From: Patescibacteria group bacterium
GTDB lineage: Bacteria > Patescibacteriota > WWE3 > JAUXAW01 > JAYEID01
Direction of reading: 5' to 3'
Length of the DNA: 39,806 bases
Assembly: GCA_034659915.1 (NCBI GenBank)
Contig: JAYEID010000022.1
Span: 1-39,806 of the forward strand
Under the pieces are notes generated by a model, which saw only the letters and a list, made by a program, of their open reading frames with translations, did no database searches and was not told the origin of the DNA. Positions 33,262 to 39,806 of this stretch are shown piece by piece. The first letter of the stretch is position 1. The number at the start of each line of letters is the position of its first letter. The position numbers and the translations under genes were made by a program.

Positions 33262-33356
33262 TTTATTTGTATATTTAACTATACCATAATGTTTTTTAGG
33301 AAAGAACAAAGTTCTTGTAAGTTAATAATGCAGTACCCTTTTGAAAAAATTAGGGT

Positions 33357-34004
33357 ATGTGTTACCATTATCCCGTGGTTGATTTTAGGCAAGTTAAGAA
33401 CAGCTTAAAAAAGAAGATATTGGAACTTCCTCCAATTGTTCCTTTAGCATTAGTTCCCATTGTATTGATTGCTGCTTTGTACTTCCGTTTTCGCGGTGAT
33501 ATTGTCGCAGCTAGAGTTAATGGCGAAGCTATTTCTCGATTAGCCTTAATTCGTGAGTTGGAAAGATCTTATGGACAGCAAGCTTTGGACAATCTAGTAA
33601 CTAGGAAGTTGGTAGAGCAGGCAGCTGAGGAAGAAGATATTTCCCTTAATTCTGTTGATGTAAGTTTGGAGCTAGCAGAGATTGAGAAAACTGCAGAGCA
33701 ACAGGGCCAAGATTTGGATCAGGTTTTGGGTCAGCAGGGTTTTAATCGTGAAGATTTGATAAAAGAGCTGAGGTTTCAAAAGGTTATTGAGGAGTTAGCT
33801 AGTTCTGATGTCTCAGTTTCCCAGGATGAGGTAGATCAATATTGGCAGGAGAACCAGTCGTTATTTGGTGAGGATGCAGAAAAAGTAGAGGTAGAGCCTC
33901 AGATTAGAGAAATGATCAAAAATCAGAAGGCAAACGAGCAAATTCAACAGTGGCTTTCTGGTTTGCGGAATGAAGCAAATATTAAGTACTTCTTAGACTT
34001 CTAA
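33357..34004 (+). CDS. Membrane-anchored SurA-N-like chaperone domain protein
   Basis: A 215-residue protein. An N-terminal hydrophobic segment (about 24-43, IVPLALVPIVLIAALYF) anchors it. VNGEAISRLALIRELERSYGQQALDNLVTRKLVEQAAEEEDISLN matches the SurA/PrsA N-terminal helical domain. A PPIase domain is absent, and the C-terminal helices (VSQDEVDQYWQEN, EPQIREMIKNQKANEQIQQWLSGLRNEANIKYF) close the fold. It probably helps fold exported proteins outside the membrane (inference). The ATG at 33357 has weak ribosome-site support; a GTG at 33375 is the alternative. It starts about 95 bases from the divergent trxB and ends 16 bases from convergent truB. Confidence 0.8.
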   Translation: MCYHYPVVDFRQVKNSLKKKILELPPIVPLALVPIVLIAALYFRFRGDIVAARVNGEAISRLALIRELERSYGQQALDNLVTRKLVEQAAEEEDISLNSVDVSLELAEIEKTAEQQGQDLDQVLGQQGFNREDLIKELRFQKVIEELASSDVSVSQDEVDQYWQENQSLFGEDAEKVEVEPQIREMIKNQKANEQIQQWLSGLRNEANIKYFLDF

Positions 34005-34020
34005 CCATATATTTTTTTAG

Positions 34021-34800
34021 CTACAGTTTTTGCGCATTTTTAATTTTGTACTTCCCTACTCTGGTTCTTTTTATATGTAAGCTTAATGCGCCTGTACTTG
34101 TTAACTTTCCTAGGTTGTTTGCGATTCCTCGAATATAAGTTCCACTAGAGCATGTTATTTTGAACTGCATTACGGGAAATTCTTCTACCCTACTTTTTCT
34201 GAAATAATTTTTCCATCTTTTGATAATCTCTTTTTGTCGAAACTTGCCTTCTACTTTTGAAATGCAACTAATAGCAAGATTTCTTAGTTTCTCTGCTTCT
34301 AATTTATAGCTTTTTAAAAAGTGGCTTTCGAAAATGATAATCTCTTTTTCTGGAATTTTTATTTCGTTTATCTTGCCCTCTTTTGCCCACTGGAATAACG
34401 GTTTTCCATCTATGCGGTAGGAGGAAAACGGGGGGTACTTTTGTTTTCTTTTTCCAACTAGATTTTTAATGTAGTCTTTGACTAATTCTTTATTTATTGA
34501 AACTTGAGCATTTTCGGAAGTTCTGGGTTCATTTTTCACCATGCCTAGAAGATCGTACGTATCTGTTTCTAGTCCAAACAATACTTTAAATTTATACTCT
34601 TTATCTAGGCTTTGGTATTCTTCGCGTTTTTTATTTTCCTTATCTATTAAGAGGATTAAAACCCCTTCCGCCATGGGGTCCAGCCGCCCGGCATAACTAA
34701 TTGTGCTTTCGGCGTATTCTGTCCGTTCTTCTTTTAACTTTTTCACTATCTGATACGGAGTTGTCCCCATTGGCTTGTAGATGTTCAGAGCTTTATACAT
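34021..34800 (-). CDS. truB: tRNA pseudouridine(55) synthase TruB
   Basis: It makes pseudouridine 55 in the T-loop of tRNAs. 259 residues, somewhat short for the family and lacking a PUA domain. The opening LNIYKPMGTTPYQIVKKLK is the usual one. The catalytic motif is SYAGRLDPMAEGVL with D41 as nucleophile. YKFKVLFGLETDTYDLLG, KQKYPPFSSYRIDGKPLFQWA and SCSGTYIRGIANNLG follow as in TruB. The C-terminal 15 residues are short (ALSLHIKRTRVGKYKIKNAQ). It ends with TAG, which matters for the amber codon discussed at 38316. It converges with the SurA-like gene. Confidence 0.92.
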   Translation of the reverse strand: MYKALNIYKPMGTTPYQIVKKLKEERTEYAESTISYAGRLDPMAEGVLILLIDKENKKREEYQSLDKEYKFKVLFGLETDTYDLLGMVKNEPRTSENAQVSINKELVKDYIKNLVGKRKQKYPPFSSYRIDGKPLFQWAKEGKINEIKIPEKEIIIFESHFLKSYKLEAEKLRNLAISCISKVEGKFRQKEIIKRWKNYFRKSRVEEFPVMQFKITCSSGTYIRGIANNLGKLTSTGALSLHIKRTRVGKYKIKNAQKL

Positions 34801-34862
34801 ATTTGTATTTTAACATTTAGTTGTACCTTGGGGCGATATTGAAAGTTATAGTTGTTTTGTTG

Positions 34863-34871
34863 TGCTATAAT
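34863..34871 (+). promoter_or_regulatory. Extended -10 promoter upstream of the 188-residue gene
   Basis: TGCTATAAT at 34863-34871 combines a perfect -10 hexamer (34866-34871) with the TGn extension. A recognisable -35 is weak, as usual for extended -10 promoters. A matching TGTTATAAT lies upstream of the cold-shock gene at 36763. Confidence 0.55.
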
Positions 34872-34921
34872 ATATTTAGGCTGGTAATCGAATAACTACT
34901 TCACAGTAAAGGGGGTGCACG

Positions 34922-35488
34922 GTGGCTAGAGGATTAGGTTTTTTGGAACGTGATGCGGAGATAACACTAGCCTTTTCAGGGAGATATGTTGGTATCTTGG
35001 AGGGGAGTATTGGCCCCACAATGGAGAACGACGGGTTTCTCGACATTGAGTTGAAAGAGTGTGCCTGTGCTGATTTTTTTAAGTTTCTATCAGTATTGGC
35101 AGGCCCGGTTGGTTCTTTGTTTTCGAGAGAACTCGCAAGGAATATGCGGATGGAGCAGGGTCGTGTGATGAAAGCTCTGTTGTCCTGTATCGAAGAGGTG
35201 GGGGCACCTCAAGGTACTTTGTCACTACTGTGTTTGCGCTCATATAGGCAAGCAATAGCTAGTACCCCTATGAAGGTAGAATTAGTGGGTACTTATAATG
35301 GTGCACCTGAACGATCCCTGAGCGATTTTCTGGAATTTATTACTCAGGATATTGCTAGTGGGATCTTGGACCGATTTTCCTTACGGTTGGCTCAGGAACT
35401 GGGGATTGAAGGCTCAGAGGTACGCAGGGCTTTTAATGCTTTGTGTTGGGAATACGGTATAAAAAACCAACCGAAGTCAAGTTGTTAG
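34922..35488 (+). CDS. Internally duplicated protein, unknown
   Basis: A 188-residue protein not recognised as a family. It contains two copies of a module of about 75 residues: the first with ITLAFSGRYVG...ADFFKFL...LFSRELARNMRMEQGRVMKALLSCIEEVG, the second with MKVELVGTYNG...SDFLEFI...DRFSLRLAQELGIEGSEVRRAFNALCWEYG. The shared helix-turn pattern LA(Q/R)xxxxEGSEVxRA hints at a small helical binding unit, perhaps nucleic-acid-binding (inference). Start GTG 34922 has the strong ribosome site AAAGGGGGTG. An extended -10 promoter precedes it and a strong intrinsic terminator follows, so it is a single-gene unit, probably well expressed. It ends with TAG. Confidence 0.65.
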   Translation: MARGLGFLERDAEITLAFSGRYVGILEGSIGPTMENDGFLDIELKECACADFFKFLSVLAGPVGSLFSRELARNMRMEQGRVMKALLSCIEEVGAPQGTLSLLCLRSYRQAIASTPMKVELVGTYNGAPERSLSDFLEFITQDIASGILDRFSLRLAQELGIEGSEVRRAFNALCWEYGIKNQPKSSC

Positions 35489-35501
35489 TAAAAGAATAAT
35501 G

Positions 35502-35558
35502 AACCGTTGGCTTGTGGTTTCAAGTTACTACCACCCGTAAGCCAGCGGTTTTTTTTTT
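35502..35558 (+). terminator. Intrinsic terminator after the 188-residue gene
   Basis: AACCGTTGGCTT pairs with AAGCCAGCGGTT (12 pairs, one G-U), with an inner GTGGT/ACCAC stem, followed by about ten T residues ending at 35558. Confidence 0.9.
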
Positions 35559-35856
35559 ATCTTGTTTTATAGTATTTTTCCAACCCTGGGTTGGAATAGC
35601 AACTTAGTTGGGTTACAGTTGTTGTGTCAGCGTGTTGGTATTTTAGTACATCAGAGGCTTTTCTGAGGTTGTTCTATGCAAGTGGTTTGACTAGAACAAA
35701 GCCTTGGTTCTCATACGAAAATGAAGGCTTTAATTTTGTTGAGAATTTAAAAAAGATCTACCTATTAGGACAACGATATTTAGTCCTAAGGACTAAATAT
35801 TCCTGTAAGGATAGGGCTTTCGTGGTTTAGGGGTACAAGGTGGTACAATATGGGAA
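35559..35856. other. Non-coding stretch with one perfect hairpin
   Basis: About 300 bases between the terminator and the hydrolase gene. An open frame at 35624-35830 has no ribosome site and unnatural composition, so I do not call it. ATATTTAGTCC (35776-35786) and GGACTAAATAT (35790-35800) form a perfect 11-bp hairpin with a TAA loop. Nothing else clear is seen. Confidence 0.6.
35776..35800. promoter_or_regulatory. Perfect 11-bp hairpin or operator upstream of the hydrolase
   Basis: ATATTTAGTCC-TAA-GGACTAAATAT lies 56 bases before the hydrolase start. It has no following T-run, so an operator or mRNA leader hairpin is more likely than a terminator. Confidence 0.45.
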
Positions 35857-36609
35857 GTGGAGTTTGAGAAATCTATTTTCGAATATGCTGGCGTAAAAAC
35901 TGTTTATTATACTGTGGGGGAAGGGACTCCCCTACTCTTTTTTCATGGTGGTGGGGGCTGGGCATTGGTTTATAAAGATACGCTGGAAGAATTAGCGAAA
36001 GATTTTTTAGTTGTTGCACCTGATTTGCCTTGTTTTGGAGAATCAGACACTCCACCAGAGCCGTGGGATTTTTCTGACTATGCTTCTTATTTTTCTCAAA
36101 TTCTTAAAAGTTTAGATCTTAGTAATGTTTTGGTGGTTGGTCATTCTTTTGGTGGTGGGGTTGCCTTACATTTGGCAAGTAAGAGCACACGTGTAAAAAA
36201 AATGGTACTTATTGACTCTTTAGGTATACCTCTAGATTGTACTTTTCGCGAACTTTTAGTTCGCGTTGTTCAAGATTTTGCTAAAAGTTACGAGAGTGTT
36301 TTGGAAAGAGAGCAAACATCAGATTTACTTAGGGCGTGGTTTAGGAAGAACGCCCCAGACATTTTTGAGAAGATGAAGACAGCTAAAAAGTGTGTGGAAA
36401 GCATGCACCCAGACTTTGGAAATTTTGAAAAACCAACTTTGGTTATATGGGGAAAAGAAGATGATGTATTACCTCTAAGCTACGGAAAAAAGCTTGCAGC
36501 AAGTATTCCAACTGCTGAGTTAAGAGTAGTTTCTGGTAAACATAAGAATTGCCTTTTTGAGCCACAAAAGTTTGCATCACATATCCGAGAGTTTTCTTCT
36601 GAAACTTGA
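35857..36609 (+). CDS. Alpha/beta-fold hydrolase
   Basis: A 250-residue hydrolase of the lipase/esterase/haloperoxidase type. Oxyanion-hole motif FFHGGGGW (about 28-35), nucleophile elbow GHSFGG with S97, an acid at D202 or D203 (WGKEDDVLPL) and H229 (SGKHKNC) form the catalytic triad. The cap region lies about 125-185. The substrate is unknown. Start GTG 35857 is the only in-frame choice near; AAGGTGG at 35837 is rather far upstream for a ribosome site. A perfect 25-base hairpin at 35776-35800 may regulate it. The final codons run to a TGA at 36607-36609, confirming that TGA is a stop here. Confidence 0.87.
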   Translation: MEFEKSIFEYAGVKTVYYTVGEGTPLLFFHGGGGWALVYKDTLEELAKDFLVVAPDLPCFGESDTPPEPWDFSDYASYFSQILKSLDLSNVLVVGHSFGGGVALHLASKSTRVKKMVLIDSLGIPLDCTFRELLVRVVQDFAKSYESVLEREQTSDLLRAWFRKNAPDIFEKMKTAKKCVESMHPDFGNFEKPTLVIWGKEDDVLPLSYGKKLAASIPTAELRVVSGKHKNCLFEPQKFASHIREFSSET

Positions 36610-37226
36610 ATTATTGATCTAACTAAAATGTACTATCCTCGAATGGTTAGAATTAAAAGCAAGTTTTTCATTTATTAAAAGTAAAGTATAGGTTTGTAAG
36701 ACTATTAAAAGTAGGTTTATCTACAGTTAAGTACTAGAGCATGTGAAGACTTATAATAATTGTGTTATAATATTGGACACAGGTGTAGTTATGGGGCATG
36801 CGCTCTTAATTGCCTTTTCTTGCTCGAGAAGGTAAGAAAAGGGTTTAATAAAAATCTAGCGCACTTGGAGAGAACAATTAAAAGACTAGTTGAAGAAAGT
36901 TCTGCTTTGGAAAGTTAGTTTAACTTTTTGAAGCAGAGCTTTTTGTATAGCAAGGCACTTTAATAATCTGTTCTTATTTGGAAATGATTAAGTCAGCCTT
37001 TGACAAGGCTTTGTATAGAGAAGGAGTGTATATGGAGGTAAGGTCCCCTATCCATAGGGACAGACCCCTAGATGTTTGGGGAATGGATGAGTGGAAAAAT
37101 GCCCGACCTAACGGGGACTCTGACGCTACAATAGTGAAAGCTATTGTGGAACCCACACTGGGATTAGGAACTGTATTTACATTACTTTGCCATGGTTGGC
37201 AAAGAAATTACCCCGGAGGTATAAGA
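36610..37226 (+). promoter_or_regulatory. Promoter and long structured leader of the cold-shock-domain gene
   Basis: An extended -10 TGTTATAAT (36763-36771) predicts a start near 36778. About 450 bases of leader follow. CCTTTTCTT/AAGAAAAGG (near 36812-36841) pairs perfectly. A terminator-like hairpin spans about 36898-36947 (AGTTCTGCTT/AAGCAGAGCT with inner AAAGTTA/TAACTTT, then TTTTT). GTCCC/GGGAC lies near 37044-37062 and CTTTGCCA/TGGCAAAG at 37185-37204, just before the ribosome site GGAGGT (37215-37220). Upstream (36610-36760) the element TATTAAAAGTA occurs twice. A weaker start with AAGGAG at ATG 37032 is in frame with the gene, so part of this leader could be translated. Confidence 0.5.
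36898..36947 (+). terminator. Attenuator-like hairpin in the leader of the cold-shock gene
   Basis: AGTTCTGCTT pairs with AAGCAGAGCT (one G-U), enclosing AAAGTTA/TAACTTT, and is followed by TTTTT. It lies between the predicted promoter and the gene, so it would act as an attenuator rather than a gene-end terminator. Confidence 0.55.
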
Positions 37227-38318
37227 ATGGCTAAGATGCTTGTTGAAGTGCTTGAGGACCGGATCGGTTCTCATGTGGCAGGCCTGGTGGTTGATAATGG
37301 CTTGGAAACAATTGACGATGTTTTGGAAGCCTGCAATCAAGGAGAATTGCAGGAGATCAACGGAATCGGCTCCAAGCGCGCTGCAAAGGTGGAAGCCTAT
37401 GCTGCTAGGGCTAAGATTCGTTCGGTCCTCGAAGCGTTGCCTGCTGGCTATGCTTCGGCCTGGACAGTGGCGGCGCAAGAGGCTTTGAGCGAGGCAGAAG
37501 AGGTACTGGATGAGAGTCCAGAGGTTGCACTCATTGCCCTGGGAGAAGGGCTAAAAGCTCTCGAGGAAGACGAGAAAGCCTTGGGAGTTAAGCAGGAGGG
37601 TGTGGATTCTGCGGTAGAGTCCGCAGAAAGTGAGGTCGAAGAGACGGAAGCTGTAGAACGCTGCCCGCGCTGCGGGTGGGACGGCAACGGCGAGCCTGAG
37701 AGGGCTATTGAATGGAAGGTTACCCTTCCTGAAACAGAGAAAAGCATGCAGGTTTGCCGTAAATGCGCCCAGTCTATGGTCCAGCTGTCAGGCTATGTGT
37801 GTGAAGGACTTGATCTTCACCTCTGTGCCTGCGGTGAGCCAGTAGATCGGCTTGCTGAGAGCGGAATGGCTCGCAAGTTGGGACACTTGGCTGGCACTTG
37901 TCAGTTATGCAAGGCGAAGAGCCTTGCCAAAGAGGGGGCCGACGTTACCTATAAGCAAGACGTTCCCGCCAGAGTGATCTGGTTTGATGGGGACGAGAAG
38001 CCGTACGGATTCCTTTCCTGTGTCGGCATTCGTGACCAGGTTTTTGTACACGAGAATCAAGTGTGCACCGACTTGGTGGCTGGGCAGAAGGTCCATGCTG
38101 GGCGAGTCGTAGTGACCCTGCAGGGGCTTCAAGCGCAGGATGTGCGCACAGTGCGCATGTCGGGCACTGTTAAGTGGTTTGACCATAGCAAAAACTATGG
38201 TTGGATCGCTACTGATGAGGAGGACTTGTTTGTTCACGCGTCTCAGGTTAGCGGTGCCTCCCTTTGGCGCGGTGACAAGGTCGAATTCGGCCTTGCTCAA
38301 AGCGAGAAGGGTTGGTAG
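37227..38318 (+). CDS. HhH, zinc and cold-shock domain protein, part before an in-frame amber codon
   Basis: From ATG 37227, chosen for GGAGGT six bases upstream (ATG 37032 with AAGGAG is the alternative), 363 codons run to TAG 38316-38318. An HhH motif LQEINGIGSKRAAKV is at 41-55, followed by an acidic helical linker (75-143). Cysteine pairs follow: C146/C149, C177/C180, C200/C202 and C225/C228, probably two zinc sites. Cold-shock domain 1 is at about 247-309 (ARVIWFDGDEKPYGFLSC...FVHENQV...LQGLQAQDV) and domain 2 from 312 (SGTVKWFDHSKNYGWIATDEEDLFVHASQV...EKGW). The amber cuts domain 2 where KGxQA is expected; the same frame continues without other stops to 39662. It is GC-richer with CGC/CGT-type codons, unlike its neighbours. 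Likely an RNA- or DNA-binding protein. Confidence 0.8.
   Translation: MAKMLVEVLEDRIGSHVAGLVVDNGLETIDDVLEACNQGELQEINGIGSKRAAKVEAYAARAKIRSVLEALPAGYASAWTVAAQEALSEAEEVLDESPEVALIALGEGLKALEEDEKALGVKQEGVDSAVESAESEVEETEAVERCPRCGWDGNGEPERAIEWKVTLPETEKSMQVCRKCAQSMVQLSGYVCEGLDLHLCACGEPVDRLAESGMARKLGHLAGTCQLCKAKSLAKEGADVTYKQDVPARVIWFDGDEKPYGFLSCVGIRDQVFVHENQVCTDLVAGQKVHAGRVVVTLQGLQAQDVRTVRMSGTVKWFDHSKNYGWIATDEEDLFVHASQVSGASLWRGDKVEFGLAQSEKGW
38316..38318 (+). other. In-frame amber codon at a conserved Gln position
   Basis: AAG GGT TGG TAG GCT GTC CAG gives KGW-stop-AVQ. The sister domains have GLQAQDV (CAA) and GKPQARDV (CAG) here. One C-to-T change from CAG would create it. Confidence 0.85.
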
Positions 38319-38327
38319 GCTGTCCAG

Positions 38328-39662
38328 GTGGTTATTCTGGAGAAGTCTGCTCAGCAAGCTGAAGAGTCATCGGAAGCTGCTGAAGAGCCTGAAGGCACTT
38401 TGGCCAGGGGCAAGCTCAAGTGGTTCGACAGCACGAAGGGTTTCGGTTTCGTTAAGCGCGACAGCGTGGTTTGCGAAGCTGGCGAACCCATTGGTGAGGT
38501 GCAGGAGGGGGAGAACGATGTGTTCTTCACCCGTCAGCACTTGGCGGATAGTGACCTTGAGTTTGAAGAGGGCACGCCTGTTTCGTTCCAGCTAGTTTGG
38601 AGCGAAGACGGAAAGCCTCAGGCCCGTGACGTTCGGGAGCTTGACGTGGAGGAGGAATCCAAAGCCGAAGAGCCCGAGCCAGAGCCCTTTAACATATGCG
38701 GGTTTGTAGCTCGTGCGTGGGAAGAAGGTCAGCTGGATTGGGATGCGCGGGCAAGGATTCTTATTGTCCAGGCAGAAGCTATTGCTCCAGACTCGAAGGA
38801 GCTTGCTGAGGCTCGAGACTTTGTGTCCAAAGAGCCTCCCCGACCGCTAAGTGCCGCTAAAGCAGCCGCAGAGGCAGTGGTGACGGAAGTCATTGCTACA
38901 GCGGCGGCTGAAGTCGTTTCTTCGGGTTACGTTGAAAGCCCAGGGGCTTTTGCTGAACCTATGCAGGTAGCGAAACGCCTGAGCCTTGCGCATGATCAGC
39001 CTGAGGAGGCTGTTCATGAGGCTCAGAAACAGGCTATTCAAATGCTCGACATTGCTTCGGAAGAGCGCAAGGTTTCTTACGAGAGACTTCGCGAGCTTTT
39101 CGAGGCTTTGGAGGAGGCCCGTAGGCAGGCCGAGGAGGAAATCCTCGCCGGTGACGCGCCTTCGGAGCAGGAGGAGCCTGTGACTGAGCAGGAGCAAGGC
39201 GAGCAATCTCTTGTTTCTGAGTACGTTGCCCCTGATTATGAGGAGCAGATGGCTTTTGGGCCGGATGACGGAGACTCGATTTCTGAAGATGAGGAACAAA
39301 TCTCTGAAGAAATCGAGGATCCCGAACCCTCTGTGGGCGAGCAACTCTGTGAGCTGCTCGTAGAGCTTTCCAAAAGGTCGTTCCGCTGTTGTCCGGAGCT
39401 CCATGAAGACTATGTGGTACTCGCGCAAGAGATAGACGCGCGTGCGCGTGGTAGAAACTTGTCTTCTGAGGAACTCCCCGACTTTTTGGAACGGGCACGC
39501 CTCATCAATGAACGACTTAATGAAGCTGAAGCTGCGGAGATGGAGGAGCTTGTTTCCCAGGTAGCGCAGCGAGAGGGAATCCCGCGCTATGTTGCAGAAG
39601 GGAACGGCAAAGTTCCCATTCAGAAAAACCAGCGTCCCGAAATGATGCTGGAACTTGCATAA
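38328..39662 (+). CDS. Continuation of the same frame: third cold-shock domain and acidic helical tail
   Basis: The frame is identical to that before the amber. Domain 2 ends with AVQVVILEK, then an acidic linker. Cold-shock domain 3 reads GKLKWFDSTKGFGFVKRDS...DVFFTRQHLADSDLEFEEGTPVSFQLVWSEDGKPQARDVREL, with a loop insertion. Then come about 330 residues of Glu/Ala-rich helix (coiled-coil-like, for example ERLRELFEALEEARRQAEEEI) ending in a basic tail. No ribosome site is seen near the GTG at 38328, and starting there would split domain 2, so independent translation is unlikely. I read it as the second half of one protein of about 811 residues, either an interrupted gene or one needing readthrough. 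Confidence 0.75.
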   Translation: MVILEKSAQQAEESSEAAEEPEGTLARGKLKWFDSTKGFGFVKRDSVVCEAGEPIGEVQEGENDVFFTRQHLADSDLEFEEGTPVSFQLVWSEDGKPQARDVRELDVEEESKAEEPEPEPFNICGFVARAWEEGQLDWDARARILIVQAEAIAPDSKELAEARDFVSKEPPRPLSAAKAAAEAVVTEVIATAAAEVVSSGYVESPGAFAEPMQVAKRLSLAHDQPEEAVHEAQKQAIQMLDIASEERKVSYERLRELFEALEEARRQAEEEILAGDAPSEQEEPVTEQEQGEQSLVSEYVAPDYEEQMAFGPDDGDSISEDEEQISEEIEDPEPSVGEQLCELLVELSKRSFRCCPELHEDYVVLAQEIDARARGRNLSSEELPDFLERARLINERLNEAEAAEMEELVSQVAQREGIPRYVAEGNGKVPIQKNQRPEMMLELA

Positions 39663-39806
39663 GAAAGTAACAGGCTGTCACTCCAGCCTAGTTCAAAAAC
39701 ATTTTTTACCAGATCGTTTGGTAGAAAGTGGTGAGTGACACTAAGAGCTGAGAGCGAGCAAACCAATTCGTTACGGTTAATCCGTATGGTTTGTGAGCAA
39801 TCAGCT
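39663..39806. other. Downstream region with inverted repeats (window end)
   Basis: AGGCTG/CAGCCT (near 39670-39687) is a 6-bp hairpin just after the stop, though its T-run (ATTTTTT) is about 14 bases away. GTCACTC (39675-39681) and GAGTGAC (39733-39739) pair over a distance, TACCA/TGGTA lies between, and AAACCA...ACGG...CCGT...TGGTTT forms a further symmetrical structure near 39759-39791. A terminator is possible but not typical. Confidence 0.35.

Noticed and set aside
35624-35830. Open frame of 68 codons before the hydrolase gene
   Set aside because: It has no ribosome site or family resemblance and spans a perfect hairpin; more likely non-coding.
38316-38318. Genome-wide recoding of TAG to Gln
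   Set aside because: TAG ends truB and the 188-residue gene in the same window at sensible C-termini, so TAG is a normal stop here.
38140-39498. Other-frame and antisense open frames inside the cold-shock gene
   Set aside because: They arise from GC-rich codons; the main frame shows clear cold-shock domains.
1-39806. CRISPR array or cas genes
   Set aside because: No regularly spaced repeats of CRISPR size and no Cas motifs were seen.

Overview
The window looks like a chromosome segment of a small-genome bacterium, most likely Patescibacteria/CPR (inference). The evidence is AT-rich DNA, tightly packed short housekeeping genes, a stand-alone GIY-YIG gene of the kind common in that group, and standard-code use of TAA, TAG and TGA as stops. 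TGA is used as a stop, which argues against the UGA=Gly lineages (Gracilibacteria, Absconditabacteria).

Layout. (1) 1-6177, minus strand: DNA repair and housekeeping genes. These are the N-terminal part of NAD-dependent DNA ligase (cut by the window edge), PolX with a PHP domain, an aldo/keto reductase, Fpg/MutM, a DUF72 protein, a small membrane protein and an orphan PhoB-type response regulator. (2) 6178-6627: a GC-richer, strongly self-complementary gap. (3) 6628-24787: an accessory, defence-like island, almost all on the minus strand. It holds a DUF4238 protein, a protein with an R-x4-H (HEPN-like) motif, a four-CxxC zinc-ribbon protein, three PD-(D/E)xK-type proteins (one frameshifted), an XRE regulator, a membrane-anchored helical protein, an Mrr-like nuclease fused to a long helical region, and a translationally coupled set of PLD-SNF2 helicase, Eco57I-type methyltransferase and a 222-residue unknown protein. 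A relic of a second methyltransferase C-terminus lies just downstream. (4) 24788-25326: two outward promoters separated by a 300-bp MITE-like element with terminal inverted repeats and a 9-bp target duplication, then a leader RNA ending in a strong intrinsic terminator. (5) 25327-30671, plus strand: a phage-derived cassette of ParB-methyltransferase, second methyltransferase, small and large terminase subunits and a serine recombinase, with no portal, capsid or tail genes. (6) 30761-31208: a complete tRNA-Gln(CTG), a GIY-YIG gene whose stop codon abuts the tRNA, two long perfect hairpins, and a duplicated 5' half of the same tRNA. (7) 31320-36609: a secreted protein, thioredoxin reductase, a SurA-like protein, TruB, an internally duplicated protein and an alpha/beta hydrolase. 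(8) 36610-39662: a long structured leader and a GC-richer gene for a protein with HhH, zinc-binding and three cold-shock domains, interrupted by an amber codon exactly where the sister domains have a conserved Gln.

The island in (3) probably acts as anti-phage or anti-plasmid defence: a modification enzyme, a helicase/nuclease motor and several nuclease-fold proteins in close linkage. The cassette in (5) supplies DNA modification, DNA-packaging proteins and site-specific recombination and looks like a reduced mobile element. All function calls come from reading motifs; no database search was possible.
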